From Capitulum mitella (taxonomy: Eukaryota > Arthropoda > Thecostraca > Pollicipedomorpha > Pollicipedidae): 64,000 bases of DNA. The position numbers were made by a program, and so were the translations under genes. Within the stretch, counting starts at the first letter, position 1. Each line of letters starts with the position of its first letter. The stretch is from positions 16,367,213 through 16,431,212 of the forward strand of contig CP099841.1 in the NCBI GenBank assembly GCA_030062745.1, given 5' to 3'. Below, one piece after another: positions 26,149-40,300 of the stretch. The notes under the pieces are model-generated. The model worked only from the letters and a program-made list of their open reading frames with translations, searched no databases and was not told the DNA's origin.

Positions 26149-27870
26149 GGGAGCCATTGTCTACTGCTGGTATGCAAACCAGTCTTCCACTTCCAGCCTT
26201 CCAGTCTTCAAACATTATGAACCATACAAGATCGACCAAAAGGTGGAAAATTCAAAACCGTACTTCATGGTTTTGGCCTGAGATGACATTAACTAAAGTG
26301 AGGATGACAGTGCAATGGTCAGTGACACCATCAAGGACACCCATGATTAACATTTAGGATTGAGAATCGAGAAATACTTGAGATCTGTATTATCCGATGA
26401 GGACCGCCACCATAACGTTATTTTCGAACGTGCCCTCGAGAAAGAGGTCATAGGTCTGTGACATGGATTGATAATGACTTCAAATTTTGAAGAATATAGA
26501 ACATTTAGAAATAGAACAGGTAGCAGAACAAAAGAAATAGAACACTTAAACACTCGGCGACGCAAAGTTTCAGAATAACCAAAGCATTCGTTTGGGACAC
26601 CTTACAAAAAAAAACGTCCAGTGGGTTGCACTTCACCCCTCCCCCGTAATGGCAACAGTTAATTAGTACCGTAGAAGTTGAGGACAAAAATAAGCAATTG
26701 GACAAGACGGCACCGTTCTAGAACAAACTGAGAGGCATACTTCCGGGAACAGTTAAACCGTGATGTTGAAATAGCCTCACATTACTAGTTATCTGAAAAG
26801 CTTAACACGGTCGCAAGAGAACTAAAACAATGTCTGGTGGCGTAAGAATATTCCATTCTGAGTGCCACCGAGATAACAACTGGTTTTTACTTTTTACCAG
26901 TCTCTTGATGGTTCTTTCGGACACTCAACATGGCTGAAACATAGCATAGCAAGCATAGCAAGCACACAAAGCATTGTATGCGGGATTTGTGTGTACCGCT
27001 AAACAGTGACACCTCTTGACATCTCTTGCGCAGATCTCTGTCGCCACAGCAGCTTAAATGCTTAGAATCGAGGGGAACTTGGAAAAGGCACAAAACAGCT
27101 GTAAACGGATATCCAGTTGACATCCATCAGGTTTCAACCAACAAATTAACATGTCTGCATTTTGTAAATACTGTACACAAGGTAAAATGTTACCGTTGTT
27201 TTCAACGACAGATGTGATGATCTGTTCCGCCCCTTTCCGTGTCGCGCCATTCCTCTTGCATTTGGACAATGTTGTGTTTTAAAAATTGGCGCTGGTTTGC
27301 AAATAACAGACCTGGTCTGTAACTTTCACTGAGGTGGATAGCACAAAAGACGAAGACATGTCAAGCAAAGCCGAAATGTATTGTTTTTTTTTTTTACTAC
27401 TCAAAACGACCCTTCTATTCAAGCAAGCGTCCTCCGCAAAGGCTTTCATCAGCTGGCGTCTGTGTAATATACTTTCACAGAATCACTTGGTACGATTGGT
27501 ACTGTTAACTTTGAAGCTCATATTATATCTGTAATATCCGCAACATAATATTAAATCATCATTAGATCATCAGATTACCGACATCATAGGGCCAGAGATA
27601 TCGCTGTGCATTATTGCCACATTATTCGTACTGCCCTTAGGTTCTACTTCACGAATACGTGAACCCGAAGTCTACCAAACGAGCACTAACACGAAACAAA
27701 AACCGGCAACTTTCGGACCAGCAAATGCAGGTGCAGAATTTGGGCTGGAGCCGAGGGTGTATTCGTTTTCTGCAGCACTCTCCAGATCTGGCTCTGAAAG
27801 GGCAACAGAGGAAAAAATCAGCTGATGTAGGCAGACCATGCATAACGTGGTGTAAGGACACCTAATGCCT
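26149..27870. other. Unrecognised non-coding stretch
   Basis: No gene or repeat recognised. Confidence 0.4.
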
Positions 27871-29066
27871 GTAATCCGCTCCCGACGGGGCGGGGCAGTT
27901 GACCGCCCCCCCCCCCGAGGTTTTTCCAAGATTGTGAGCAAACGAATGAACGCAGAGCCACGGAACTTTGTGTACCTTTGCTTGATCACTTTTGCACCTT
28001 CTACCAAACTTTTGGCCTCAGGTCAAGTCGTGTGTCTCACCTAGGTCAGGTTAAGTGGACCTATGTCCAAAAACGTTCAGCGCCCTATAACTTTTTTGCA
28101 AACATGATATCACGATAAAAATTTTAGGGATTAAAGATCTTCATGACTGCAACAAATCTGCTATCTGTCGGAGCTTCCAAAGTCATTGAGCTAAGGTCAA
28201 CCCCATTTTCAAGACATGTCGTCTTTTTTGGGGAATTTGACGAGATTATTTTATAGCATTTTGAGTATGAGGTGATGCAGACATCCATTTACCGCCGATG
28301 GACAAAATATCAGTGACTTTCAGCCATTGACCTGAGGTAAGGTAACGAATAACTTATGAGCTGGAATACGTCCCCGTCAAAATCGGCGATGAATTACTCA
28401 GAACGGGTAGAAAATGGCAAAACTGGTTAGCACAGTTCTTGGTAATACCAGCAGTTCAAAAAGTCTGTAAATTTGGAAAAAGACTGCGAATAAAGCTCCA
28501 CCGATTGTGTTGACTGATAACTACCGAATTTCTCCAAAATTTAAGCAAAAGAATCAAAAGATCCACTAGGAATACGAAATGTTACATGGAAAGACTTACG
28601 TCGCGAAAATAAAGAAGAGCCTAAATTAGTGTCCGTTCATTACATGCCGCGTCTGGCTACGGCGCCCACCAGCAGTTGGAGCGAAAATCCCCGTGTCTTT
28701 ATCTCAACGTTTCGGCGTCTATGTAACACAAATCAGAGACATTAGGCGTGTATCGGCTTCTGGTGATTTTTACAGGCTCATTGGTGCCTTTACCTAGACT
28801 TTATTAATCATGGCCTGTGAAATCCAGACCGCTTCTTTCTTTCACGCAGTCATCTGTGAGGAAACATTGATATAGCGCAAATGGTTTACATATTTACCAA
28901 AGCTACAAATGAGAAGTTTCGAGCTCTTCTTGCCACGGGCTTTCTTACGGTGCGCTTATGTTTATCGTGCGGCTAACCATTCGTGAATTAGAAGGGGGGG
29001 GGGGGGCGGTGAACCGTCTCCCAGTCGAGCGTGATTGGCACCGACTGCCGGTCGGACGCGGGTTAA
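27871..29066 (+). mobile_element. Family A element, copy 2
   Basis: The left end is decayed (GTAATCCGCTCCCGACGGG) and the right end is intact (GGTCGGACGCGGGTTAA). The left subterminal hairpin is GGGGCAGTTGACCGCCCC. The interior follows copy 1: GAGGTTTTTCCAAGATTG, ACCTAGGTCAGG, TGGACCTATGTCCAAAAACG. Confidence 0.85.
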
Positions 29067-30206
29067 CTTTTCCCATCACGATAAACACCCTCCAATCCAG
29101 ACAGGACAAACAGCCTATCTCATGAATGAAAGGGATAAACCACCGATGAAAGATGCAAACGATGCAAGATCTGATTCTCCCACTCCCTGTGATGGATGGC
29201 GCGGTTACCGTTATCTAGACTGATGGCCGTCTGTCAAAGTAAAGCTAAAAAATTCCGGCGAGATTGTGCTACGCTAATCGCATTTGTTATTCAGTTCTGT
29301 TCAGATATTGTCATCTGGCGTGTTCTTTGTCCGGCTGCAACCGCCTACTATGATGAGTTAATTGGTAATCGGTGATGATATGCATAACAATATGCACGCT
29401 GATGATATGATGAGAATCGGTGTAAAATGCGATACAGGTGTAACTGACCACTGGATCATGTTTGCCCTGAATAGTAAACTTAAATTATGGCGTTTGGAAT
29501 GAGGAATTAGGCGAAAACCTCAGTAACTCAGAGATGTGTTGAACGTATCCAAAATACGTGATTTTGCTCTTCAAACAACTCACTGGGGGTGGACCCACCT
29601 GCACTTTTGGCGTCGCAGGTATAGCACCAAAATAGTTAAATCCGAGAAGTATTATGGGTTTAACATGAAGCCCATGCCTTTCTATGGCAGTGCACAGAAA
29701 GAATGAAACTAAAATCGCTCCCTGCGACACCAGTATTTTGGTCGATGCCTCGCTCCTTTTCTGTAACGCATTACAAATAAAGTGCCCGCTTTTTTAAACT
29801 CCGGTATTCGTGAGGCTTTCCATGAAAATGAAACAAAACTGTAAACCTAGTGAAGGTTGCTGGGTGGTTCAAATTCTGATGTATGCAAAGGATTCCACAA
29901 ACCTGTACGATTCGCGCAATACACGTACGAGTGCCATCTACGCGGTACGTCCTAAGACTACACCACTTCAGTACACAGTTTGTCCGCCGAATGTACAGTA
30001 GGTGACTGGACCGTGTCGAATCGCAAAGCCAGCTTATATACAGTTCATTCTGTCGTCGAGAAAAGAAGTTGGTCTTATTTACATCTGCTCCAAAAGTAGA
30101 ATCCACGTGATAATTCATGGTGAGTGAACAAATGAGAGCAAGTATTCCGCGACTGTTGATTGGGCGGCCGGGCTAAGTACATAAACTGGTGTTTGCCGGG
30201 TTGTAC
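29067..30206. other. Unrecognised non-coding stretch
   Basis: No gene or repeat recognised. Short overlapping frames on both strands look random. Confidence 0.4.
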
Positions 30207-30208
30207 AT

Positions 30209-30247
<39 letters not shown>

Positions 30248-30253
30248 TATATA
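30207..30253. repeat. (AT)n microsatellite
   Basis: AT/TA-rich run with about 16 uninterrupted units. Confidence 0.9.
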
Positions 30254-30254
30254 C

Positions 30255-30590
30255 GTAAAACCGAGTTTGGCTTTTGACTTCGACGTCACTATGCACTCAT
30301 AAAGTTTTAACTTCTATCTTAACATTCTATTTGTGGCAGCCGTTGTACTTGTACCTAAAAATTGCCAAGAAATGGCAAGAAATGCCTCCCAAGAACGTGA
30401 CCCGGTTCCGCTCCTGGGTAAATCACCACAAAAAAAATTGACATGATACATAGAAAGAATGGGAGGAAAGAAAAGGGAACATGAAAATTGAGCAAGTTTG
30501 TGAAACTGCTTCAAAAACCATGGAAATGGCGTCAAGCACTGAGCGGAGGTTTCTGAAGTTCTCCACACCGGAATAGGGCTTAGGTTAGCT
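30255..30590 (+). mobile_element. Family B element, 3' fragment
   Basis: AAAGTTTTAACTTCTATCTT, GTGGCAGCC, GAAATGCCTCCCAAGAACGT and TTCCGCTCCTG follow the last third of family B. It ends CCGGAATAGGGCTTAGG, a decayed B right terminus. The left side stops at the (AT)n tract. Confidence 0.7.
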
Positions 30591-31090
30591 AGTGAGAGTA
30601 TGCGTTGGCAAAAGCAAAGTCTTCCGATTTTCTGGTCTGCTTCATTGGCAGCGACCATGCAAATACTCACGGAAAGACGGGGCAATCAGAGGCCTTTCCC
30701 CGAGGACAAGAAAACGGATGATCGCTGACTAATAACTTAACAACTATTTTCAGGGGTGAAGATGGTGGTCAGTAGACACATTTCATTGCATTTGAACTGG
30801 TTCGTCTGTGGCTTATGGCCCACAGAGTAGGTCTGGAAACCTTCCAGGAGGGGTATGGGTCGGAGTGGATACACTCAGGAATCGGGGCCTCTTTTCTATT
30901 TCTTTGCCATTTCCTATTTTACTATCCTTTAGATTTTCTACCAATCAGATTTTATCACACACCGGAGATGCCTCCTCCCCTTTTGGAATTGCGCCTGGCG
31001 GCTCGTTGTTTATTGTTTGGCTACTAATCTGAGCTGTTAACATGTGACATGAGTGTTTGGCAACTTAGTGCCTGAGCTCAGGTCACATCT
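30591..31090. other. Unrecognised non-coding stretch
   Basis: Nothing recognised between two family B sequences. Confidence 0.4.
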
Positions 31091-32245
31091 GAACCTTATT
31101 CCCGGAGGGTTAGACTTTATGGCCGATTCCGGCAGGGGGGGCAGATTCGTCCCCCCTGAGATCTCCCGAACTGCACATCCGATTTCATTGCAACGGCGAT
31201 CGACTTGCCATGACGTAAACTACATATTTGTAAAAATAAGTTTTCAAAATTTTGAAAGGCGTGCACACTTGTTCGATTTGTTATAACTGTTGTTTATGGA
31301 CCGATTTTGATGAAATTGGCATAAATCGAGAGATTATGGACGGGACTTTAACCATTGGTGCCTACATTTGAAACCTCGAGACAATTCATAGGTGTTCACA
31401 GGGTTTTGAAAAATAGGAGGATTAATTTTTTTAAAAATTGAAGTAAAAAAAGTTCAAAAACTTTCTTAGTTGCCGCTAGTTATGTTATGCTGAATAACTA
31501 AAAATCATTGTACGATGTTTGTATAATGTTAGCATGGGCGGTGCCAGGGGCATGAGAAAAGGGAACTGTCATGACCACATGCTCTTCAGATCAACTTACG
31601 ACCCTTGACCTTAAGATATCTCCATTGACCTTAGAGTCACTTCGAATAACCTTGTGCGCGTTTCATATCATTCGAAAACGTTTCTAATCATTTGATATCA
31701 CTCTATTTCTAAAATCCCATTTTACGGCTGTTGTGATATCACGTCCGCGCACTGACATCTTAGGTCATAGCTCCGTAACTCGAAGTGATATCAAGCTGAA
31801 ACTTGGTACACAGGTAAAGGGCACCCTTCTACGTCGTATGTTATCTGGCTTTGGCATTTCAAAGAAATAGTGCCAACATAATTTCTATGAAACAAAAACA
31901 CTGATTTTTTACCTTGACCTGACCTTGTGAAGTGACCTCAGATGAACAAAGTTGTATTCGTGTATTGCGCAACTGTTATCCTGTACATCTACATAAAGGT
32001 TCACGTTATATCTTAAAAAAGCTATTTTTGGCAGACATTTTCATTTTACTCTTAACAGGGCCAAAAAATGGCCTGAGGCGCCTCCCAAAAATGCTGTCTG
32101 GCTCCGCCCGTGAGCAAAATATAATTACGAAATTTTGTTGCAGTAGGTAAAAAGAATAGTTATAAAAAGTTACCAAGATTTGTGGAGATGCGTCGAAAAC
32201 CCTGGAATTGGCAAACAAAAAACCCGAGATGGACGGATTCAGTCA
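31091..32245 (+). mobile_element. Family B element, copy 2
   Basis: The left end is CCTTATTCCCGGAGGG. The interior is colinear with B copy 1 (GACCGATTTTGATGAAATTGG, TAGGTCATAGCTCCGTAAC, GGCCTGAGGCGCCTCCC). The right end has decayed, with neither TTAA nor CCGGGAATAGGG visible. Confidence 0.82.
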
Positions 32246-34211
32246 AAGGATATCAGAAAACAAGGAAGTTGCGATCTGTTCCGTGGCTTTGGCACCTTGG
32301 TGCAATTTTCGGGAAAACCAAGATCACTTCAGACTGATTTCTTTCAAACGTATGTTGCGTTCTGTACTTTTATCTGTGGTTTTTACGAATAAATAAAAAC
32401 GAAGTATTCCTTTTAATGCCAGCCACGTCCATTTGGCATCGCAGGGGCATCAAGACGCAGTCGACAAGGACGAAGGACATCATGTGCGGCGGCAGGTTTT
32501 TATGCTCCTGTACCGATATTTGTGTAGTCAGGCCTGGCCTTGGTTGACGGACGACGGTCATCTTGATGGCTGGAATTTTCTTCGGGAGTTTGGTCGTCGT
32601 TCCAGTCCGTCTCTGCAATCGGATCTGAAATTTCATCAATTTGATAATTACCTCCAACCACTGATTATTTTACCTGGCAAATGAAATACTGTACTGGTTA
32701 TGGGTACAATAATCCACATCGTCGTATGCTGAGTAAGGCAGCGCTTGTTTTTGAAATCAGGACCAAGTCTTTCGAAGATTGCTGCCAGCGCCCAACAAGG
32801 GTGTCACACCGTTTTGTAATCAGACGTTAAGCCGTAAAGCATCTAATAAGTTGCTGCAATTAACTCAGCATTCTCTTGTATCTTGAAATTGGTCAACTAT
32901 CTGCCAAAATAGAGCAAAGATCCGCATAGCTATCGCAGATAAACAACATTTCTGCGTGCCAACATCATCTGTGTGGGAGCCGGGCAACCAGAAACACGCA
33001 GAAACCATGACCTGTCCTTCCAAAATGTCGCCTTCCATCGCCAAATACTGGGGCATCAGTTTTGTGATTACTGGACGGCTCGCTTGCAGTACGATGATTT
33101 TCTAAGTACTGATGAATAAACATACGGTATGGTTGTTTATAAATCAGGATACAGGCAACCAGAACATGAATGTCAAAAAGGGCGCATTCGGGAATATTAA
33201 CCGCATGAGAATGAAAGAACATCTTACCAGAGGGAGAAGAAAACATATGCAGACCTAAACCAGTTGTGCTGAACGTAGTTGGCGCTGGTTCCTCTGTAAA
33301 AATATTTTTATTTAAATCCTAAATACAAAAGGCATAACAGTACACAGCACGGAGCAGTGAAAAATAAAGCGCCCATTTAAATCGTGACTGTAAACGATTT
33401 ACACAAACTTTTTACCTTCTATTGTTATCATCTCACGTGTCACTGCTTTAACATTGAGACCACAGTTCTCCGGCTCTGAGTTTGTTCGAACAGGCTGAAA
33501 ATCTTGTAATCAATGATCTTTTGTCAGTGCCGACATCTTTTGCCATAGAAAAAACGCATCACGCTACATACAGGGGTCTCTTTAACTGCAGTATACATGT
33601 GCACAAATTCGTCATTTGGTGGTAACTATTTACTCACGTTTAACGTTCTTTGTATATGCTTTTAATAACAGCGTAAAAATTGGAAACTGTTGCTGCTATC
33701 TTTGCTGTGCAACACATGTCCATGTACGATTTTAGTATGACACGAGTAAGATGTTTACCGAGGCGAGGGAACCTTCAGCAGGGGCGTAGTTTGCCCTAAT
33801 GTTCTTTTATGAAAAAAGTAAGGAGCATTTCTCTACCCATTCTGATTTCGTGTCCCAGTCAATAGCTGCTTGTTGATCATTTACTCTGGCAACATATGAA
33901 ACGACTGGCTACAAGTGAAATGTGTGGCAAAGTTTGGTGATGTTAAACACACGATTTTTCCAACCCGGACTGCTTCTGGCATAGAACCCCTTATCAGGTT
34001 AAGTAGCTTGTGATATACATTATCTGCGAATTTACTCCTCATGTTGCTTAAGTTCGGAACGTAATGTAATGAACTACGTCCGCATTGCGAGGCAAACATT
34101 TACTTTGTTTGCGTAACTACCGCGGAAATCTGACCTAAGTTTGGACAGATGCAAAATGTAGATCCGGCAAAAATGACTGCAGAAGGTGGTTCCAGAAAAA
34201 GACAGTCGTAC
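32246..34211. other. Region downstream of the last recovered DIP-like exon; nothing recognised
   Basis: This is where a C-terminal exon or 3' UTR of the minus-strand gene would be expected first. I see no frame with a hydrophobic anchor signal linked to a good acceptor, and cannot place a polyadenylation site. Confidence 0.4.
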
Positions 34212-34364
34212 CATCCAGGGAAATGACACCATCAACATCTCCCAACGAGTTTTTCGCCACACATTTGTAGCTCTGGAAATCTTCTTTGGTGATGTTCTTT
34301 ATGATCAGAAGCATGGACACCTTGTACAGCGACGTTGCCACCGCTTTGATCTCGTACTTGTCAC
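34212..34364 (-). CDS. Exon E: second half of Ig domain 3, DIP-like gene
   Basis: With the previous exon's G it reads GDKYEIKAVATSLYKV, then MLLIIKNITKEDF, then SYKCVAKNSLGDVDG and VISLD. GDKYE and YKCVAKNSLG are the most conserved words of DIP Ig3. The acceptor is CTTTTCAG. The likely donor is GTACGA after GAT G (phase 1), at the position where other family members leave Ig3. No GPI-anchor or membrane exon could be recognised between here and the start of the window. Confidence 0.9.
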
Positions 34365-37300
34365 CTGAAAAGCATTGCGTGCTCTGAACATCACAGTGCA
34401 CCAACCGAATGGAGAAGGTCGAAAGACGCTAGTGTGTCGAGCAGACGGAAAACGGCACAAAAGAATCGTATGAACACAGTATGACGGACGTAATCATATT
34501 TGATGCCCCATACGGGATGGATTTTCTACCAAATTATCAGTTCAGAAAATATTTATAAGCCGACCACAAATCCGATGCCACCGTGGTCTGATCCGATTAT
34601 CGAGGACGCATGAGCTAAAAGGATAAAGGAGGCGCGCTGGGCCTGGACCAAGGTGGCTCCGGGGATCCCGTCCCACGGGTCACACACAGCACCCCAACAC
34701 TACCAGTCGCACTCCATGTGAAGGCTGACAGCACCTGTAGAGAGAATCTGATGTGTATGGCAAATGTGGTGGTCAACTAGTGCTACATATCAGCGCCTGA
34801 CGTGATTCTCCGGTGCTTCGATGATTTATACATGTACATGTATATGTAAATATGCTCTGCAAAAACTGTGAACAATAATAATCGTTAGTGGCGGGTGAAA
34901 CCACCAGACAAACGGCCGGACAGACTGAATATTAACACTTGGCGTGATCAAATGATTGACCCTCGCCAGGCCGGCCTCCCAGCCCACCTTCGCGGGCCGA
35001 AGATCATGACTTGGCCCCATGGTGAACTTTGGGGCCAGGATCGTCTCCGGATCTCATAAGCGGGATTCGGTGTCGGCGACCTTGAAGGCGCTAGGCTGGC
35101 GCGCCGTATGTGACCTAGTTGCGAGGCGCGACAGCATTGGTGTTTTCGGAGCCCTGAACGACTCGCGTGCTCCGGTGGCGGTCCGGTCCCTGTTCATTCC
35201 ACGTACCGCTGTGTCCTGGCGTGCCACCCGGGCGTCGGCGGCCGGCGCCTTAGAGCCGCCGACTTAACGTCCGTCTGTGGCCCGCAGGGCTTTTTCGTAT
35301 CGCGCGGCCTCGTCCTGGAACCGCCTGCTGCCGACACCGCCTCTCGAACCCGTGGAGAGCTTGAACGGAAACTTGACGAACTTTCTCCTATAACTTAACG
35401 TGTCTAACTGCTCAGTTTCATCTGTATGACTATTGCGCATGTGTTGTACTGTAATGACTAGAATCAAACAGCAGTCCATGCGGTGGAAAGTTTCCCAAAT
35501 AAACTGAACTGAACTGAACTGAACATGAGACTCACAAAGACAACGTAAAAATACCGTAGGAAAGCCCTTAGCGAAGAAAAGACGAAAGCACCTGTATTTG
35601 TTTTCAAATAACATCAGTATTAAGGTCAACAGAGGTTATCTTAGGTCAAATTGACCTGTTGCCATATATGCCACAAAACTTCGATAATCAGGGCATCTAC
35701 GAGGTTCAAAAGGGTTTAACAATAAAAAAGAGGTAACATATTACGTTATATGTGGGCAGAAAAAAAGGCACTTGAGGCCAAATGTGACCATTTCAAGAAA
35801 GCGGAAAATGAAGAAAAAAGACGTTTTTTTGCAACGGCAGGAGTATCGTTTTTCTGAATGTATCAGCATTGGAATAAATCGTTAATATGTCTGACACGCA
35901 TATTATGTCTGCAATTATCATATTAAAGTCAAACAAGATCAACCTAGGCCAAGGTACTGACCCGTATGTGTAAGGCGTTTCTGGTGTCTGTTGCATTATC
36001 TGCCACATTATGACTGATCAGGTTCAGTACAACATAGCATTCCATAATATCCGATCATGTAATATCCCTTCTGTATCCTGAAACCCGCTCTCTAAAGCAT
36101 TTTTCAAGTCACACAGATACCGGGCGGCAGGCACGGCCGCAATGGAAAAAGGTGGCGCCTGACGGGAAGTTATTTTCGCGACGTAAGGAAATAATAACAT
36201 GATTGCAACAACGCAAACTGTACAGATCGAATGCATGTATCTGGTTATTGTTTGTGGTCACACGAAGTGTGTCCGCATTGCAAACAAGCGTGATATTTCG
36301 AAAGTCAAACCAGGTCAGCCTGGATGAAATGGCATTGAGTCACCCTTAGAAAATAAGCTCTTGTCATATATTAAAGCCTCCGAAACGCAGACGACTAGCA
36401 ACACACATTCTAAGACCGTAAATCGAAGAACTGTACTCGGTAGCGGGTCCGGAAATTCTGTTTGAAACATGCCCTGACCCAAGGCCACGGGTCAAGGGGT
36501 GTAATTGCGTGTGCAAATTATATGACATACATTAGGGTGTAAATCCGACCTTCGAAGCAGCTGAACCAATCCCACGATCGCAATATGACACAAAAATGGC
36601 CTCAAGTTTAGCTGAACCGAGGTCACGAACCTGCATTTTTTTTTGGAAAAATTCGAAATGGCAGCATTGCTCCATTTGTCATGCTGTATCAGTGTTTCAA
36701 GTTTCATGGTAATCAGTACATTTGACAAAATGTTATGCCACTTTCATTTCTTTCAGCATGGTCCTACTTGACATGCTCTATGACTTGAGGTGACCGTGAA
36801 TTTAAAAACTGGCCCAAGATGTAAAAATGATGTGTGAAAGGTATCCCAACTTTCGTATCTCCGTACCTTTTTCATTTTTGGCTATTCGCAGAAAACCGGA
36901 GTGACGATTCTTATGAGTTCTACGGCCCGGTGAAGGTTAATATCGATACCTGTCTCAGTTGGGTCTGGTGCTGGATACTGGTATTTGCCATGATCATTTG
37001 GTGCTGAATAGCGGGACCTGCCGTCATTATTTATTAATGATATCAGTGACTGCGACGACCGTTTGGTGCTAAACCTGACGTGAGCATCTGTTGACAGTAT
37101 TTATAATTTTTCGCGATTATTTGAAGTCAGAAAGCGGTACAAGTTCCGACTTATAACAGTATCTGCTGTGGTCATGGGCTGAATATCAATGTCTGTTGTG
37201 ATTATACGATTAGTAAGATCGGTAACCGCAATGATCATTTGGTGGTTGGTATATGAATGGCTGTCTTGATCATCTGGTGCTGAATATTAGCACATTTCTT

Positions 37301-40300
37301 TCCTCATTTGGTGCTAGTTATCGGCATCTGTCACAATCGTTTGATACGGAAGATCGGTACCTGCCGTGATCATTTGCTGCTGGCCGTCAGTCCAGTAGTT
37401 GATGGGACGTGGGAACGCTTCAGTTTGGCAATGCAGTCTTTTGGATTTCTGGCCCACATAAGCTGACTCCAGCTGAGAGGAGACGAGCATCATAGGAGCG
37501 ACTGCGGACACAGAGCGGAATCAGTCAGTATGTCGCCACAGCGTGTTAAAGTCTGTCCCTTTGCCGTCAATCAGAATTTTTCAACGTTTCTACGTACCAA
37601 GCCCCGCCACTGTAGACATAGGACAGAGGTCAGTTAGTCCGCCGCTCAGTCTGATGCCGCTGTAGACACGCCGTGGGCGCATGTCAGTACTCCGCTTGGT
37701 TTGCGACCACTCACTGATAACTCCGGAGTCGGGAAAGCTGCTTGGGCCTGTGAAGTGCTGCATGACCTTCGAGAACAAGACGGCAAAAAAAGAAAGCAAG
37801 AAAACGAGAACAGAAAGGCGGCATTTGTTGGTGCTGCGCAGCCCATCCGAGGCAACGTTTATTCGTTTTGAACCACACGCAGAAAAATACACTGCATGCT
37901 CAGAATTCTCTAAGCGGTTTGACGTACGTAAACTCGGGGCGCCTTTGACGAATGAATGACATTTCATAGCATGAAAACAAGCTGGTTCAAATGAGGATGA
38001 CTTAGCACTGTTTTTTTTTTTTTAGGGGGAGCAGTGAACATCAAATGTATTTAGTATGTTCAAATAGCAAATGGTCTTTACACTTACAATGCACCTTGAT
38101 GTAGATTCGCTTGCTGACTGCCGGCAGTATGCCATTTCTGGCTATACACAGGTAGGCGCCCATGTGCAGCCGGCTGACTCGGGTGATGTTGAGAACGTCA
38201 CCTTCAATCACGGTGACCGCGGACATATCTGCGGCGCGGGAGATTGGTAACGGGGCGCCCGAGCTTGCCTGGCTGAGTGACTCTCTGTCGATATCATTAA
38301 CCCGGTACTGACTGCGCATTTCTTTGCAACCCGGTACTGACTGCACATTTCTTTGCAACCCGGTACTGACTGCAGTATTTCGCCACTTTTCATTGGTTGG
38401 CGGAGGGGCGTTTTACGCCCCACCTGTCTACCTCGAGAACCAATGGCCCGATTTGGATGATTTAAACGTATCAATCGGTAGCGTCGGACAATCGATAGCG
38501 CCGGGCCGTGCAATCTTGAGACATATACATTTCTTAGTTTAGGGTCACTGATGACGTCACAGGTCAGGCCAGACACCTAAAAGTAGCATTTTTCTCCCGA
38601 GTCGCCTGATTACCATGGAAAGCATACCGAAGACTGACGTTTGGATCTTAAGTTATCTCAAGAAGTGTGGTCTGTTATTCTGAGAAATACCTGACTCACG
38701 GTCATGAAAGGTCAAAGTCACATGCTAGGTGAAATGTGGCGTTCGTACTCAAGTGTTAAGAGATACATATTTCTTGGTTCATTTAGAATGGAAACTCTAA
38801 AAAGGCACTTACAGGGAGCTTTTTACGCACGGAAAGGCCTGAAATGACTCCGATTGCCATGCTCATGCAATACAGCGACGATTTGCACTTTGAAACTCAA
38901 AGTGACGTGAGCACGCTAGTGGCCTCGATCGGAAACCCCTGAGTGGTTCAACACGTCTGTTTGGCTCATGTTGCTCACTTTGTTACCGAAGATCAACCTG
39001 CAAACAAATGTTGCATTGCTGCGGGAACCTGATGCGTCTTGGAGAAATCCTGGATCCGTCTCTACTTTAAGTATCATTATTTTCACGCCCATTTTATTTC
39101 CACGCCAGAAGTCCACTGACAACCTGTCAATTGGACCGTCAACTGCGTGTTTGCCGACCTGAGCTTGACACTCGCCCCCGGACGATGGGTGGAGGATTCG
39201 GTGCGGCGGGTGTGGCCTCCGCCACACCAGTTTCCAAAATTGGTTTGACATGCCACATCAATTTTTAACAGTGACTGATTCCAAAACTGGGTGTGGGATG
39301 TAACTATCCACATCCCAAATTGCATTTTTTTGCGAAATTATGAGGTACAACAGCAAAAAGAATCACACAGCGGGAACATGCAGATTATGGAACAATGCCA
39401 TCATAGGGCACTCTGGTCCAGTGGGTGTGCAGTGTGTACCGTTAGGCTTGCTGCGCTCTTCAATGCTGGTTTACACAGTGCTGTGATACTGCGGTATAAA
39501 CCTATAACTGGCGGAAAAAAAAAGTTTTTGCTAAGTCAGTGTCATCAAAATAGAAAAAAATTAAGAGACTGAAATCCGGAGGGAAAATAATGGTGAGGGA
39601 GCGGGAGGGGAGGGAGAACGGAAAACTGAGTATATGGGACTGACCGTGTTGACCTTTGCCACACCAACTTTCAACACGCTTCTCCACCCATGCCCACGGC
39701 CCGAGTTAATGAGTTTCTCAAAGATAAAATCGCCTAACACAGTGTGCCGTTTTAAAGCCCGCCAGCGCCGTATCCGCCCACTGCCCAATGACTGTCGACT
39801 GTGGCAAGGTTTTTTGTCCGAGCCGAGCGTTACGAGCAGGGCTGGACGGTGGCTGAGCCGCCCAGTCGGCTCGGTTTTTGACGGCGGGCTGCCGTCAGTT
39901 TGTGGCAGGCCCTCGCCGAGACGCAGTTTTCCGCCACTCGCGGAATGCCAAAGTGGGAGCGTCGGAATGGCATTTTACGCGCAGGTAATGAAGCGAGGAC
40001 CGGCTTTAATGGCTTGCTAGTCAGAGTGATTGTCAAAACTCTCGGGGTCCCCGAAGAGAAAAATCTTGGTTTCAGAGAAAAACAAAAGCGCATTTGGTAG
40101 CTGACAGCATTAAGGACAGGTATTCGGCCGCGCGTGCATCGGCCTATGAGGAGATGAAACTGGAAGGCGCTGGACGTCAGTGAAACTTTTATCGCGCAGA
40201 AGTTTCAAATGAGGCGTACGAAGGAAACACATTGGCAAACATACGAATACCATGGGTCATGGGTACATCCATGACCTATAGTCGACGACCCATGACCCAT

